Assembly: GCA_022822185.1 (NCBI GenBank)
Contig: JAJECE010000112.1
Location: 1-64,000 of the forward strand
Direction of reading: 5' to 3'
Length of the DNA: 64,000 bases
Source of the DNA: Rhodothermales bacterium
GTDB lineage: Bacteria; Bacteroidota; Rhodothermia; Rhodothermales; Bin80
Part shown: one piece after another, positions 1 to 10,612 of the stretch
Layout of the letters: each line of letters begins with the position of its first letter
How positions within the stretch are numbered: the first letter of the stretch is position 1
The notes under the pieces: generated by a model
Database searches by the model: none
What the model saw: only the letters and a program-made list of their open reading frames with translations
What the model was told of the DNA's origin: nothing
Made by a program: the position numbers and the translations under genes

Positions 1-180
1 GTTATGCACGATGGTGCGACCCAAGCAAGGGAGCCGGCTGCGTTAATACACACGGTCGGATCCGTGCAGGGCATCCACGGAACCCCGTGCCCCTACCACG
101 ATGAACGGTTCGCTTGGGATGGAAGGATCCCGAACAGAGTCGGATGCAAAAATGGAAGTTTTTGAGCAAAATTAACTATG

Positions 181-819
181 TCAAGTTAATCTATTTTGCA
201 ACAGGCAGACCTCGCTGGTCGTAGATAAACCGCCTGCCGCCAGAATAATGGGACGATTCACCTCTCCATTGTGAATTTTGTCTAGAACAATCTTGGCCCG
301 AGGATGATGTTCGTTCGGGATTTTTTCTGCCACTGTTTGTGCTTCGTCTAAAATGAGTACCAGTGCATTCTCTCCATCATTTAGCACCTCCAGTGTGGTG
401 CGGGGGGCATGTACTTTTCTGGATTCATATGCTCCGCTACCCTTTGCGCTTCCCAATCCTAAAAGACCTGCTTCCCCCTCCGCGGCCGTGCTCCACCCAC
501 TCTCTTTCTGCACCGGATCCCTGTCCTGCCCCAATGCGTCAAGCAGCTCGTTCGCATTCCAGAAGACTTCGGGTGTAATCCGCGCAGTCTGCCATTTCTT
601 CGCCGCCGCCACTTCCTGACATTTGGCAAGCAGGGCGGTCTTGCCAGAGCCAGGAGCTCCCTGAATCAGGAAGATCGTACCTGCTCCCTTCTTTGCCGCA
701 TCCATCGCCTCCGAAAATTTTTGCAATGCCCCTGTTCGTCCGTGAAAATGCTTGGCGGGGCCCCTGTCACGTATGCTGGGACCTCGCGGGGCAATATCGG
801 AATAATCACTCATGGTCAT
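181..819 (-). pseudogene. AAA ATPase (AAA_16-like), 3'-truncated paralogue of the 7169..8278 and 54482..55744 genes
   Basis: KHFHGR N-terminal motif, Walker A QGAPGSGKTALL, Walker B LVLILDEAQ, LAAGG sensor-like region; homology to the other copies stops abruptly after AAGGLSTTSE and the ORF ends. Confidence 0.7.
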
Positions 820-1113
820 AAACGTCTTACATCAAAAAACGGATTCCGCCCTAAAACTGTTCCCCTGAACCACAAAAATGCACACATCGGCTGGACATAC
901 CTGATCTGAACAGGTTTAGCGGGATGGTGCATCTCAATGGGACCCGAATACTCCCTATAAAATCAGGATTTTCCAAAAATCATCGTTTTGACAACTGATC
1001 CTCCCAAATTACATGACTTTCTGGTTTTTCGGGAACTCATTGGACCGCTTTCGCACCAGTTTGTGGATGGCAGTGGCTGACCTCATCAAATCTGCACCAG
1101 CGATCGTTCGCCC

Positions 1114-2643
1114 CTATTGATATTGGTATCTGCCGTAAATCGCCAATGCCCGCTCTCTTCCGAACCCTAAATCAATCATCGGATCCGGATAAGTCTGATC
1201 CGGTGACAGGTTCCATGATTTTGGAACCGCCTCAAAATAACTTCGCGCATCCTCATGAGGGTCCAAACGCCCCTCCGCAATAAACCGGTCCCTGTAACCG
1301 TGGTCGGAATCAAATTTTTTGGCCTGAATCTCAGGATTGTAAATTCGAAAATACGGCGCAGCATCCGGCCCTGAACCCGCTGCCCACTGCCAGCCCATCG
1401 CATTGGCGGCAATGTCCCAGTCAATCAGACACTCCCGAAACCACGCCTCCCCGACTCTCCAGTGCGTCATCAGATGTTTGGTCAGAAAACTTGCAACCAG
1501 CATGCGTGTGCGATTATGCATTGTGCCGGTCACATACATTTCGCGCATTGCAGCGTCGATCATCTCAATCCCGGTCATGCCCCGCCGCCATATCTCCGCA
1601 TCGTCATTGTCCTCACGCCACGGGAACTTATCCCACTCCAGCCGCCAGTTCGCATTCACGATATGGGGGGTATGATAGAGAAGATGGTAGGCAAATTCAC
1701 GCCAAACCAATTCCTTCAGAAAATGCTCCGCCTCCTCTCGGTTTTTGGCCATGTGCAGTGCATTTACGCCGGCACGCCAGATGGTGCCGGGGGAGATCTC
1801 TCCGTAAGCCAGATTCTCAGACAGCCCTGAGGTTGCTTTTCGGCCTGGATAATTTCTGTCTGATTTATAGCAATGGATGGAGGTTTCTGTAAAGTGATCC
1901 AGACGGTCATGGGCGGCCTGTTCCCCGACCCTTGCAAAACGGGCAACCACTGCTGCACCGCGGTGCATCGCAGCACCAAGTTTCCAGTCCGCAAGCAAAT
2001 CACTGCGCGGCCAGTCCTGCGGGGGGGATAAATCGTCCGGAATACTTAAAGGAAACAGTGGCACCCCTCGACCTTGTACTGCCCGCCAAAAAGGCGTATA
2101 CACACGGTAGTAACCGCCCTTCTGCGTACGTACAGTCCACGGTTCAAACAATAGACTTGCATTCACATCCTGAACCTCCACCCTCTGTGCAGCCAGGCCC
2201 GCCCGCACCGCTTCATCTCTTTCCATGGACTGCTGATCATAAAGTCTGGACCAGACAATGCGTTTTGCCCCCGTCTCCCGAATCAATTCCTGAAGGACTT
2301 CCAGTGCATTCCCCCTGCGCAAGAGTAAACGACTATTGCGTTGTTTCAGACTGCCCGCCAAAGAGCGTAAACTCTCGCCAAGCCTCCATTTTGGTGCTGC
2401 ACCATAGGTAGACTCAATCAGGGGGTCAAGGATAAATACCGGCCAAACCGGACCCGGCACCGCCAGTGCTGCATGCCATGCAGGCTGATCTCTTAAACGA
2501 AGATCACGGCGCAGCCATAAAATGCTGCCTCCCTGCCGAAGCGGACCTGTATTCATTCGCTCTCTGTAATCAATTTCGTCAACATCCTGCGACAGACAGG
2601 ATGCTCCCGCCCCGCAGCAACCTGCCTTGGCGTAACCCGCCAC
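1114..2643 (-). CDS. phrB: Deoxyribodipyrimidine photolyase / cryptochrome family; true start probably about 2556 (MNTGPLRQGGSILWLRRDLRLRD)
   Basis: WLRRDLRLRDQPAW N-terminus and C-terminal FAD-binding signature (TGTMHNRTRMLVASFLTKHLMTHWRVGEAWF..DWDIAANAMGWQWAAG). Confidence 0.93.
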   Translation of the reverse strand: MAGYAKAGCCGAGASCLSQDVDEIDYRERMNTGPLRQGGSILWLRRDLRLRDQPAWHAALAVPGPVWPVFILDPLIESTYGAAPKWRLGESLRSLAGSLKQRNSRLLLRRGNALEVLQELIRETGAKRIVWSRLYDQQSMERDEAVRAGLAAQRVEVQDVNASLLFEPWTVRTQKGGYYRVYTPFWRAVQGRGVPLFPLSIPDDLSPPQDWPRSDLLADWKLGAAMHRGAAVVARFARVGEQAAHDRLDHFTETSIHCYKSDRNYPGRKATSGLSENLAYGEISPGTIWRAGVNALHMAKNREEAEHFLKELVWREFAYHLLYHTPHIVNANWRLEWDKFPWREDNDDAEIWRRGMTGIEMIDAAMREMYVTGTMHNRTRMLVASFLTKHLMTHWRVGEAWFRECLIDWDIAANAMGWQWAAGSGPDAAPYFRIYNPEIQAKKFDSDHGYRDRFIAEGRLDPHEDARSYFEAVPKSWNLSPDQTYPDPMIDLGFGRERALAIYGRYQYQ

Positions 2644-2673
2644 AGCACAAGTGGATGGCGGCCGCAGTTCACA

Positions 2674-3138
2674 CTACTCAACCATGATAGTCACCGGTTC
2701 CGACATCACCGGCGGATCATGCGGAGTATGGGTATAATCGCCCAGGAGTAACTGAAGCGTATAGGTGCCTGGACTTAACTCCAATGTCGTTTCCGTTTGA
2801 CCAAGTCCAAAATGGATATGGGTCGAATCGGCGGGAATCGGCATATTCATGTCGGGAAGTGCCGCCGCATTCACCAGTAAATGATGATGCCCCGAATTGG
2901 GGAATTCAATCCCGGCCGGAGCAACCCCCATACCGGATAAGCCAAACTTGACCGTTACCATTCCACTCTGCACAACATCTCCGTCCTGCGGTGCAATGAT
3001 ATAGGCGGACGCATCCTCCGGCGACTCAGGCCGAGCATACGCGGTTGCAGCCCCTGCTTCGGAGTCCGTTGATGCCTCCTGCGTTTCCGGTTGGCAGGCG
3101 GTAATAAGAAATAATGGCAATATCCAGTGCATTCGCAT
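2674..3138 (-). CDS. DUF4399-like lipoprotein
   Basis: Lipobox-like LITAC signal; body IIAPQDGDVVQSGMVTVKFGLSGMGVAPAG...HHHLLVN resembles DUF4399. Confidence 0.75.
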   Translation of the reverse strand: MRMHWILPLFLITACQPETQEASTDSEAGAATAYARPESPEDASAYIIAPQDGDVVQSGMVTVKFGLSGMGVAPAGIEFPNSGHHHLLVNAAALPDMNMPIPADSTHIHFGLGQTETTLELSPGTYTLQLLLGDYTHTPHDPPVMSEPVTIMVE

Positions 3139-3731
3139 GGTTCAGGAGTTTTATTGTTCTCCAAAGATACAGCAGATTTGCGAACTCTCGGCAACCGTCT
3201 GCTGCCTTCCGCGTTGCACAGCGCAAGAATCTCTGTAACGACTTGGTTGATCTGGTAACTTCCAGCCCCTCTGAAACCCAATCTCTTGGACTGCGGATTG
3301 GGTCGTGGCTCCCCGATTCATCAATCCTGGGACTTGACGGCCCGCTTGGAGCGGGCAAAACCTGCTTTGTGCAGGGTCTCGCTCAGGGACTTGGTATTCC
3401 TCCTTCAACGCATGTGGTCAGCCCGGCCTATACCCTGATTCAGGAGTATCCTCTGAATGGTCAAACGCTGGTCCACATTGATTTTTACCGGTTAGAAACC
3501 TTGACGGACGGGGATTACATGCTCTTTCAGGAACTGTTCGAAAACCCAAGTCACATCCTCGTTGTGGAATGGGCCTCCAAATTTCTGCACAAATTGGCAA
3601 CCGGGTTTTTACAAATTTCCATTTCACCCGGACAGGATCCCAATCTGAGAAACTTCAGCATATCCTCCACATCTCCCCATTACCGGGAATTGCTCAATAA
3701 ACTGTCAACGCATGCAAACCCTGCTCCTTGA
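3114..3731 (+). CDS. tsaE: tRNA threonylcarbamoyladenosine biosynthesis ATPase TsaE (real start probably internal)
   Basis: Walker A GPLGAGKTCFVQGLAQGLG, SPAYTLIQEY, HIDFYRL; overlaps tsaB. Confidence 0.9.
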   Translation: MAISSAFAWFRSFIVLQRYSRFANSRQPSAAFRVAQRKNLCNDLVDLVTSSPSETQSLGLRIGSWLPDSSILGLDGPLGAGKTCFVQGLAQGLGIPPSTHVVSPAYTLIQEYPLNGQTLVHIDFYRLETLTDGDYMLFQELFENPSHILVVEWASKFLHKLATGFLQISISPGQDPNLRNFSISSTSPHYRELLNKLSTHANPAP

Positions 3732-4350
3732 TACATCCGGTCCCTTTACCACGGTCCTGATCACAAAGGATACGACGCTCTCCACCAGCTGTATACTTCG
3801 TGATCGCCCTGCAGAACACCTGCACGAACAAATCCAAACCGCACTGGACACCATTCATGGTTCCCCGCGGGATCTGAACCGGATCGCCGTAGTCGTCGGC
3901 CCAGGCTCCTGGACCGGCCTGAATATCGGTGTAACTGCGGCAAAAACCCTCGCACAGGTTCTGCAAATCCCGCTTATCCCTCTCTATACCCTGGACGTAT
4001 TGGCAGCGAGTGAGGGCAAACCTTCCTGGACACTCATGAATGCCGGACGCAGCCAGTGCTACTACGCACAGCATTCCACCTCTGGTTCTTCGGAGATGGC
4101 CGTGGCACCCATTGACACGGTGACCCGGCAGATCCATACAGATCCGGATTTAATCCGCATTCTTGAATACGGGGATACCTTTAAGGAACGATTTCCGGGA
4201 AACAAAATGTACCGATCTGTGGATCGCCTTCCGCCAGATGCTTTGGTTAAGGCTATGCATTCCGCCTCGGGGATCCAGGGGGCCAACATCAAATCACTCA
4301 CACCTGCCTACCTGCAGCCGTCTCATGTCGAACAAGATGCATCCCGATGA
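3712..4350 (+). CDS. tsaB: tRNA threonylcarbamoyladenosine biosynthesis protein TsaB
   Basis: LLLDTSG start, VVVGPGSWTGLNIGVTAAKTLAQ; sits between tsaE and tsaD. Confidence 0.9.
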   Translation: MQTLLLDTSGPFTTVLITKDTTLSTSCILRDRPAEHLHEQIQTALDTIHGSPRDLNRIAVVVGPGSWTGLNIGVTAAKTLAQVLQIPLIPLYTLDVLAASEGKPSWTLMNAGRSQCYYAQHSTSGSSEMAVAPIDTVTRQIHTDPDLIRILEYGDTFKERFPGNKMYRSVDRLPPDALVKAMHSASGIQGANIKSLTPAYLQPSHVEQDASR

Positions 4351-4353
4351 TCC

Positions 4354-5388
4354 ATGCTGATTTTAGGGATTGACACATCCTGTGACGATACGGGGGCGGC
4401 GGTCGTAGAGGACGGGCACCAAGTACTCTCCAATATTATTGCATCGCAATACGAAGCGCATGAACGCTTTGGAGGGGTTGTTCCCGTGATTGCGGCCCGG
4501 GAACATACCGCGAACATCAGTTTTATCCTCGAGTCCGCACTGGAAACGGCCCGGATTTCGTTCGCAGATCTTGATGCAGTGGCCGTGTCCCATCACCAGG
4601 GACTGATGCTGTCACTAGTGGTGGGAGTCTCCGCTGCTAAGTCCATTGCTCTGGCCTGTGATATCCCGCTGATCGGAATCCATCATCTGGAGGGGCATAT
4701 TTACTCAAACCTCATGGGACGCTCCGATGAACTTCGCTTTCCGTTCCTGTGCCTCACGGTTGCAGGAGGGCACACCCTCCTGCTCAAGGTCGTTTCTCAT
4801 GGCACCTACGAACTGCTCGGCCATACACGGGATGACGCGGCCGGGGAGGTTCTGGATAAGGTCGCCCGGCATCTGAACCTCGGCTATCCCGGTGGTGCCG
4901 CCATTGAGAAACTCGCCAAAGATGGAAATCTGCACGCCTATTCCTTCCCCCGCCCGCTGATGAACCGCCCCGATGGGGAGTTCAGTTTTAGTGGATTAAA
5001 AACCGCCGTCACCGCCGCAATTGACCGGGATCCCGACCTGAATCAGGCAGACCTGTGTGCAAGCTTTCAGCAGGCAATCATTGATCTGCTGGTTTCCAAA
5101 ACCATGCGCATTGCACAAAAGCATCAACTCCGCCAGATTACACTGGCCGGCGGGGTTGCACTCAATACACCGCTGCGAAAAGCGCTGCAGCATGCCGCAC
5201 AAGAACATGAATACCAAATTTTTGCTCCGCCCAGGGACCTGTGCATGGATAACGGAGCCATGGTCGCCGGCGCAGCCTATTACCTCTATCAGGAACGCGG
5301 CCCGGACCCGCTCAGCATTGCTGCGCTTGCGAACGCTCCACTCGGAAAAACGGGAGTTCGATACCGCCATGAAAGCAAATACAAATAG
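4354..5388 (+). CDS. tsaD: tRNA N6-adenosine threonylcarbamoyltransferase TsaD
   Basis: LGIDTSCDDTGAAVV, PVIAAREHTANI, HHLEGHIYS, FSFSGLKTAV, CMDNGAMVAGAAYY. Confidence 0.95.
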   Translation: MLILGIDTSCDDTGAAVVEDGHQVLSNIIASQYEAHERFGGVVPVIAAREHTANISFILESALETARISFADLDAVAVSHHQGLMLSLVVGVSAAKSIALACDIPLIGIHHLEGHIYSNLMGRSDELRFPFLCLTVAGGHTLLLKVVSHGTYELLGHTRDDAAGEVLDKVARHLNLGYPGGAAIEKLAKDGNLHAYSFPRPLMNRPDGEFSFSGLKTAVTAAIDRDPDLNQADLCASFQQAIIDLLVSKTMRIAQKHQLRQITLAGGVALNTPLRKALQHAAQEHEYQIFAPPRDLCMDNGAMVAGAAYYLYQERGPDPLSIAALANAPLGKTGVRYRHESKYK

Positions 5389-5391
5389 AGA

Positions 5392-6876
5392 TTACTCGTT
5401 GTAAACCCCTTTCAGACGGGGATAGAGTTCCTTAAACTGCTCGTGCAGGCGGGCATATTCGGCTTCCGCCTCTCCAGGCGAGGATTGTTCCTGAACCGTG
5501 ATGGTTGCATCACAGGCCGTTTGCACGGAATCCCAGATTCCTGCCCCGGTCCCTGCCAGCAATGCGGCCCCCATGGCCGCGCCCTCGGTCACTTCAACCA
5601 CACTCAGCGGATGTCGCATGATATCCGAGAGGATCTGGCGCCATAATGGACTCTTTGCCCCGCCACCGGAAATCCTGATCCGTCTGGGAACCGGCAACCC
5701 CGCATCATGGAGAAGTTGCAGATTATCTCTTAATCCGTACGCAACGCCCTCAAGAACAGCCCTGGTAAGATGACCACGGGTATGCCGTGCGGTCAACCCG
5801 ATGAAACTGCCCCGGACCAGCGGGTCTGCGTGGGGGGTACGCTCACCACTGAGATAGGGCAAAAAGAACAGCCCTTCGCTTCCAGACGCTACCGTGGCCG
5901 CTTCCGCAAGCAACTGCTCAAAAGAAATGTCTCTTGCAAGCGTATCCCGGTACCATTGAAGGCTCCCTGCTGCGCTGAGCATGACCCCCATCATATGCCA
6001 GGTTTCAGGTACGGCATGCGGGAAGGCATGAGCGCGTCCGCGTGATTCCGTGCGAGGATGATTTGAAGGGGCAAACACCACGCCGGATGTGCCCAGCGTC
6101 ACGGCCCAGGTATCCGGATGAATTGCCCCGACCCCCACTGCCTGTGCCGCCTGATCTCCGCCGCCTGCATAAATGGGGGTCCCCTTCAGAAGGCCCGTCT
6201 CCGATGCACAGGATGAATCCACCGTACCTGTCTTCTGCGTTCCCTCGCAGGTTGGCGGAAGCCAGTCTTCCGGGATCTCAAGATCTTCGAGCAAATCCGC
6301 CGCCCATGTGCGGGTTGCAAGATCCAGCAGCAAGGTCCCTCCTGCCCCGGCCCGATCCGTTGCATAGGTACCGCTGAGTTTCCATCGGATATAATCTTTC
6401 GGGAGCAGGACCTGGGCAACTTTTGCGAAGCACTCTGGCTCACGATCCCGAACCCATAAAAGCTTGGGGGCAGTAAACCCCGTAAAGGCATCATTGCCGG
6501 TAGTTGCAACCAGGCGATCCAGCCCGATCCGTTCACGGATCAGGTCGCACTGCGCACCCGCCCTGCCATCATTCCACAACATAGCAGGGCGGAGCACTTC
6601 TCCGCTAGCATCCAGAAGAACCAGACCATGCATCTGCCCGGTTAGTCCAATCGCCTGTACGGCATTTGCATCTACGGATGCCAGAACGCTGCGAATGCTC
6701 TCACACATGGCCTGCCACCAGTCTGCGGGATCCTGTTCACTCCAAAGCGGAAACGGGCTGGACAACTGGTGTTCATTGGATGCCTGCGCAAGGACTGCAC
6801 CCTCCGAATTGATACAGACGGCCTTTGATGCTGTGGTGGAGACATCAAGGCCAAGAATACATGGAAGTGGTGACAT
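5392..6876 (-). CDS. xylB: Xylulokinase (FGGY family)
   Basis: LGLDVSTTASKAV, AIGLTGQMHGLVLLD, AMLWNDGRA, FLPYLSGERTPHADPLVRGSFIGL. Confidence 0.9.
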   Translation of the reverse strand: MSPLPCILGLDVSTTASKAVCINSEGAVLAQASNEHQLSSPFPLWSEQDPADWWQAMCESIRSVLASVDANAVQAIGLTGQMHGLVLLDASGEVLRPAMLWNDGRAGAQCDLIRERIGLDRLVATTGNDAFTGFTAPKLLWVRDREPECFAKVAQVLLPKDYIRWKLSGTYATDRAGAGGTLLLDLATRTWAADLLEDLEIPEDWLPPTCEGTQKTGTVDSSCASETGLLKGTPIYAGGGDQAAQAVGVGAIHPDTWAVTLGTSGVVFAPSNHPRTESRGRAHAFPHAVPETWHMMGVMLSAAGSLQWYRDTLARDISFEQLLAEAATVASGSEGLFFLPYLSGERTPHADPLVRGSFIGLTARHTRGHLTRAVLEGVAYGLRDNLQLLHDAGLPVPRRIRISGGGAKSPLWRQILSDIMRHPLSVVEVTEGAAMGAALLAGTGAGIWDSVQTACDATITVQEQSSPGEAEAEYARLHEQFKELYPRLKGVYNE

Positions 6877-7168
6877 GGGATAATGAGGTTATTTAGCGGG
6901 AAGAAAGGCGCAATTTAAGGAGTTTGTACGCATGGGCATCTAAAAACGACACAAATCTCCCACGGTTTGCAAGGAAACATCCCCAACAGCGTGCATGTGT
7001 TCCTATGATCTTATCGGGCGGCAGGTGTCTGCCAGACCAGAAGATGCTTCAATCACTTTGGTCACTCACATATCTAAGCCCCACTGAAACCTATTCCCAC
7101 GCTCAAAGTTGATCTGATGTCCGAGTTATAAGTAATAATCTCGTTAAGTATAGCCGCCTCGCAGCACA

Positions 7169-8278
7169 ATGAGTAAACCCCGAAACACATCTCCTGCTCC
7201 AGTGGATAACCTTAAGGAAGCGAAGCACTTCCATGGAAGAAGGCGAATATTACGCAAACTCGAAGAACATATGGAACAGATCACCCAGGGAGAGTCTGGA
7301 ACCACCATCCTGATTCAGGCGGAGGCCGGCGCAGGCAAGACCGGCCTGCTGGGTGCGGTTAGGCGGCGGGCCAGATCACGAGGATGGCAGGTTGCCGTCT
7401 TACGGCCACAGGCACTCTGGGACGCAGATGTATTGCGCAGCGCACTAGGACAGTCCGAAGCGGAAACCCTTGGCCCGAACCCGACCGTGATGAGTACGAT
7501 AGATGTCCTCAAAGAGCAACCGCATCCGCTCCTGCTCCTGCTGGACGAAGCAGAGGCACTCCACGAAATACTGCCTGAACATTCGCATGAATTCAAGACT
7601 GCCTCCCGGTGCCTCAGGGCGATCCACAACGGGCAACTGGAGTGCCCTGTTCTGCTCATTGCAGCCGGACAGGCACGGAGCCGTGCCGCCTTTGCGCGGC
7701 TGCATGTGACCAAGTTCTCCTCTGGATGCTACCTTGAACTGGACCCGCTCACCGATGCGGCGTGCCGTGCGGTGATTCAGGACTGGCTCCAGAGAGAAGG
7801 CGGTGCAGAGGGGGATCCCGGTGCGTGGGTGGATGCGATCGCCCCGGAGACCTATGCTTGGCCCCGCCATATCCAGTCCTATGTGGAGCCGGCCGTGGCC
7901 TGGCTGCGCCAACATGGCGGTGTGATGACCCCAGAAGGACTCACAACGGTTCTTGCAGCGGGAGAGGAAAACCGAAAACAATTTTTTGAGGGTCTGATGC
8001 AGGGGATCCCCGAGAAGGATGCCCACTGCATTGCCCAGGCGTTTAAAGATTCGGATCGGGCCTCCGAGTCTGACATCATGGATGCTCTGCGGCAGGACTA
8101 TGACCGGGAGGGTGCACAGGATGCCTATTTCCGTGCGTTGGACGAGGGTATCCTGAAGGAGGCAGTCCCCCGCTATGCGATCCCGATCAAGTCATTCCAT
8201 GATTGGTTTTTGGACAACTATTATTATCCGAACGTCGACCAAACGACGGAGCACGGTAGCGGAGAAGTTGAGCAATGA
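7169..8278 (+). CDS. AAA ATPase (AAA_16-like), full-length paralogue
   Basis: KHFHGRRRIL, Walker A QAEAGAGKTGLL, Walker B LLLLLDEAEAL, AIHNGQLECPVLLIAAG, WPRHIQSYVEPA; same architecture as 54482..55744. Confidence 0.8.
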   Translation: MSKPRNTSPAPVDNLKEAKHFHGRRRILRKLEEHMEQITQGESGTTILIQAEAGAGKTGLLGAVRRRARSRGWQVAVLRPQALWDADVLRSALGQSEAETLGPNPTVMSTIDVLKEQPHPLLLLLDEAEALHEILPEHSHEFKTASRCLRAIHNGQLECPVLLIAAGQARSRAAFARLHVTKFSSGCYLELDPLTDAACRAVIQDWLQREGGAEGDPGAWVDAIAPETYAWPRHIQSYVEPAVAWLRQHGGVMTPEGLTTVLAAGEENRKQFFEGLMQGIPEKDAHCIAQAFKDSDRASESDIMDALRQDYDREGAQDAYFRALDEGILKEAVPRYAIPIKSFHDWFLDNYYYPNVDQTTEHGSGEVEQ

Positions 8279-9083
8279 GCCATGCATCTCCGGTAGGACC
8301 ATCTCATCCGCCCCGCAATGGGCATCTGAATCTTTTTGCCCGGCAGAAAGAAGTGCTCTCTGGATACTCGTCTACCACCCCGACCGCTTCGATGGGATGC
8401 TCCAGAGACATGTATTAGATTTTTCCGATATTAAGTTCTTTGAGCGAGATTCGCCGGCTGCTCTGTTGGGTGCGGAAGCTGGTGAATGCGGTGCTCTCCG
8501 GCATCATCCAGATAATGCGGGAGAATAGAAAAGATAGATCTGGATATCTCCCCGATATTCTATGCCAGCTGCTGATCACCAAACAACTGGCCAACATTAC
8601 CCTGCCGGTGCACGCACGGATCGAAAGCAACACGCGAACAGGGCACCGCCGATGGGCCCTCCGACGCTACATTCGCCAAGCCGTCACCGGAAAAGGGCGG
8701 CAGCACAATGGACAGATGTGTGAAGGCGGTCACAGACCGGATCAACAGGGGACCTATCGCGTCATCATCTCCGCCATCCGCCTCTATTCAACCCCTACCC
8801 GCATAAAGACGAAACATAGACAGCAAGATCGCCCCTGTCCCAGGACAAAATTTGATTTTCGCGGCAATCCTGAGGCAAGCGGGAGCATGCGGACGCGAAT
8901 GTTTCCGTGGTTCAAGACCATAGAGACTCATCGCCAATTCATTCGTACACCGTTCACGGATATACGGAATAAACTGTATCAAACTGCGGAAAAACACCAC
9001 ATTCCTGAGACGTTAAGATGCCGAACACAAAACGGATTGCGTCAAATACAGCTGATGCGGCCTTCAATACACGAAAGGGGATT

Positions 9084-10565
9084 ATGAAGGCACCATCATC
9101 TTATGGGCTGCGTCAATATGCAGGGTTGTTTCTGGGACCGTTTTGGATGATTGCGGTACTCATTCTGCCGCCGCCGGACGGGCTGGCAGTGGCTGCATGG
9201 TACACAACTGGAACCGCACTGCTCATGGCCACCTGGTGGATCTGTGAGTCTATCCCGATTCCGGCCACATCACTTTTGCCCCTGGTGTTATTCCCCGTGT
9301 TCGGTGTGCGCTCCCTGGAAGAAACCGCAACGCCGTATGCCCATCCGATCATCTACCTGTTCATGGGAGGATTCATGATTGCTCTGGGCATGATGCGATG
9401 GGGATTGCACCGGCGGATTGCCATGTGGATTATCTCCCGTGCAGGCACAGGCCCCCGGGCTTTAATTGCGGGATTTATGATTGCAACCGCAGGTCTGAGT
9501 ATGTGGGTCAGCAATACCGCCACCACCTTGATGATGCTGCCGGTTGCCCTTTCCGTCGTTGCACTGGCCGATACGGAGAGTAGCGGCGAACGATTCAAGC
9601 ACCACTTTGCCGTTGCATTGCTGTTAGGCATTGCCTACGCAGCAAATATTGGCGGGATGGGCACACTCATTGGTACGATCCCCAACGCATTTATCAGCGC
9701 GTTCTTCGAAAGCGAATACGGCTATACGATTACCTTTACAAAATGGATGTCCGTTGGCGTACCGATTGTTTTGATTGGTGTACCTCTGGTATTCTTCGTG
9801 ATCACCCGAATTCTCTATTCCTTTGCAAAAAATGATCTGGTTGGCAGTACCGATCTGATTGAACGGGAGCGGAGCAAGCTTGGTCCCATGAAGAAGGGGG
9901 AGAAAATTGTGGGGATCGTTTTTCTGATCACTGCAACCCTGTGGATCACACGCCCGCTACTGACTCCGTTGGTCCCTGGTCTCACGGATGCCGGGATTGC
10001 CATGATTGGGGGCTTATCGCTGTTTGTCATTCCGGTTGACTTCAAGCGGGGGATTTTTGTGCAGGACTGGGAAACCGCAAAGAAATTGCCCTGGGGAGCA
10101 TTGATCCTGATTGGTGGAGGACTCAGTCTGGCAGGTGCGGTTTCCGGGAGTGGGCTCGCTTCCTGGCTTGGGGAATCCCTGGAGCCGCTGCAGCAGTTCC
10201 CGACAATCCTGATCATTCTTCTGACAACCGGAATCATTGTCTTTCTTACAGAGATCACCAGCAATACGGCAACCACCGCAACGTTTCTGCCCGTTTTGGC
10301 GGCTCTGGCATTAGCGGTCGGAGAAAATCCGCTGCTCATGGCTATTCCTGCAGCTCTGGCGGCCAGTTGTGCGTTTATGCTTCCCGTGGCGACACCGCCT
10401 AATGCAATCGTATACGGGAGTGAGCGGGTGACGGTCTTTGAGATGGCTCGTGCAGGACTTGCCCTTAACTTCGCGTTCCTTGTACTGATTACCGTCTGTG
10501 CCTATTCACTGATATTGTGGGTCTTTGGAATTGAGACCGGAACGATTCCGGAATGGGCCGTGTAA
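9084..10565 (+). CDS. SLC13/DASS-family sodium-coupled anion symporter (longest ORF starts at 9018)
   Basis: Many TM segments; ESIPIPATSLLPLVLFP, ANIGGMGTLIGTIPN, ITSNTATTATFLPVL, LPVATPPNAIVYGS. Confidence 0.9.
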   Translation: MKAPSSYGLRQYAGLFLGPFWMIAVLILPPPDGLAVAAWYTTGTALLMATWWICESIPIPATSLLPLVLFPVFGVRSLEETATPYAHPIIYLFMGGFMIALGMMRWGLHRRIAMWIISRAGTGPRALIAGFMIATAGLSMWVSNTATTLMMLPVALSVVALADTESSGERFKHHFAVALLLGIAYAANIGGMGTLIGTIPNAFISAFFESEYGYTITFTKWMSVGVPIVLIGVPLVFFVITRILYSFAKNDLVGSTDLIERERSKLGPMKKGEKIVGIVFLITATLWITRPLLTPLVPGLTDAGIAMIGGLSLFVIPVDFKRGIFVQDWETAKKLPWGALILIGGGLSLAGAVSGSGLASWLGESLEPLQQFPTILIILLTTGIIVFLTEITSNTATTATFLPVLAALALAVGENPLLMAIPAALAASCAFMLPVATPPNAIVYGSERVTVFEMARAGLALNFAFLVLITVCAYSLILWVFGIETGTIPEWAV

Positions 10566-10612
10566 TCCTGTTTATTCTCTGATCCGATTACGAACACTTA
10601 CCCCCATCCAGA

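Noticed and set aside
353-619. Plus-strand ORFs antisense to the truncated AAA gene
   Set aside because: Fully antisense to a coding region with clear AAA motifs; Ser/Pro-rich shadow translation.
8440-9087. 215-aa ORF downstream of AAA copy 2
   Set aside because: Overlaps the SLC13 start, composition is unlike a real protein and no motif is visible; more likely non-coding or decayed sequence.
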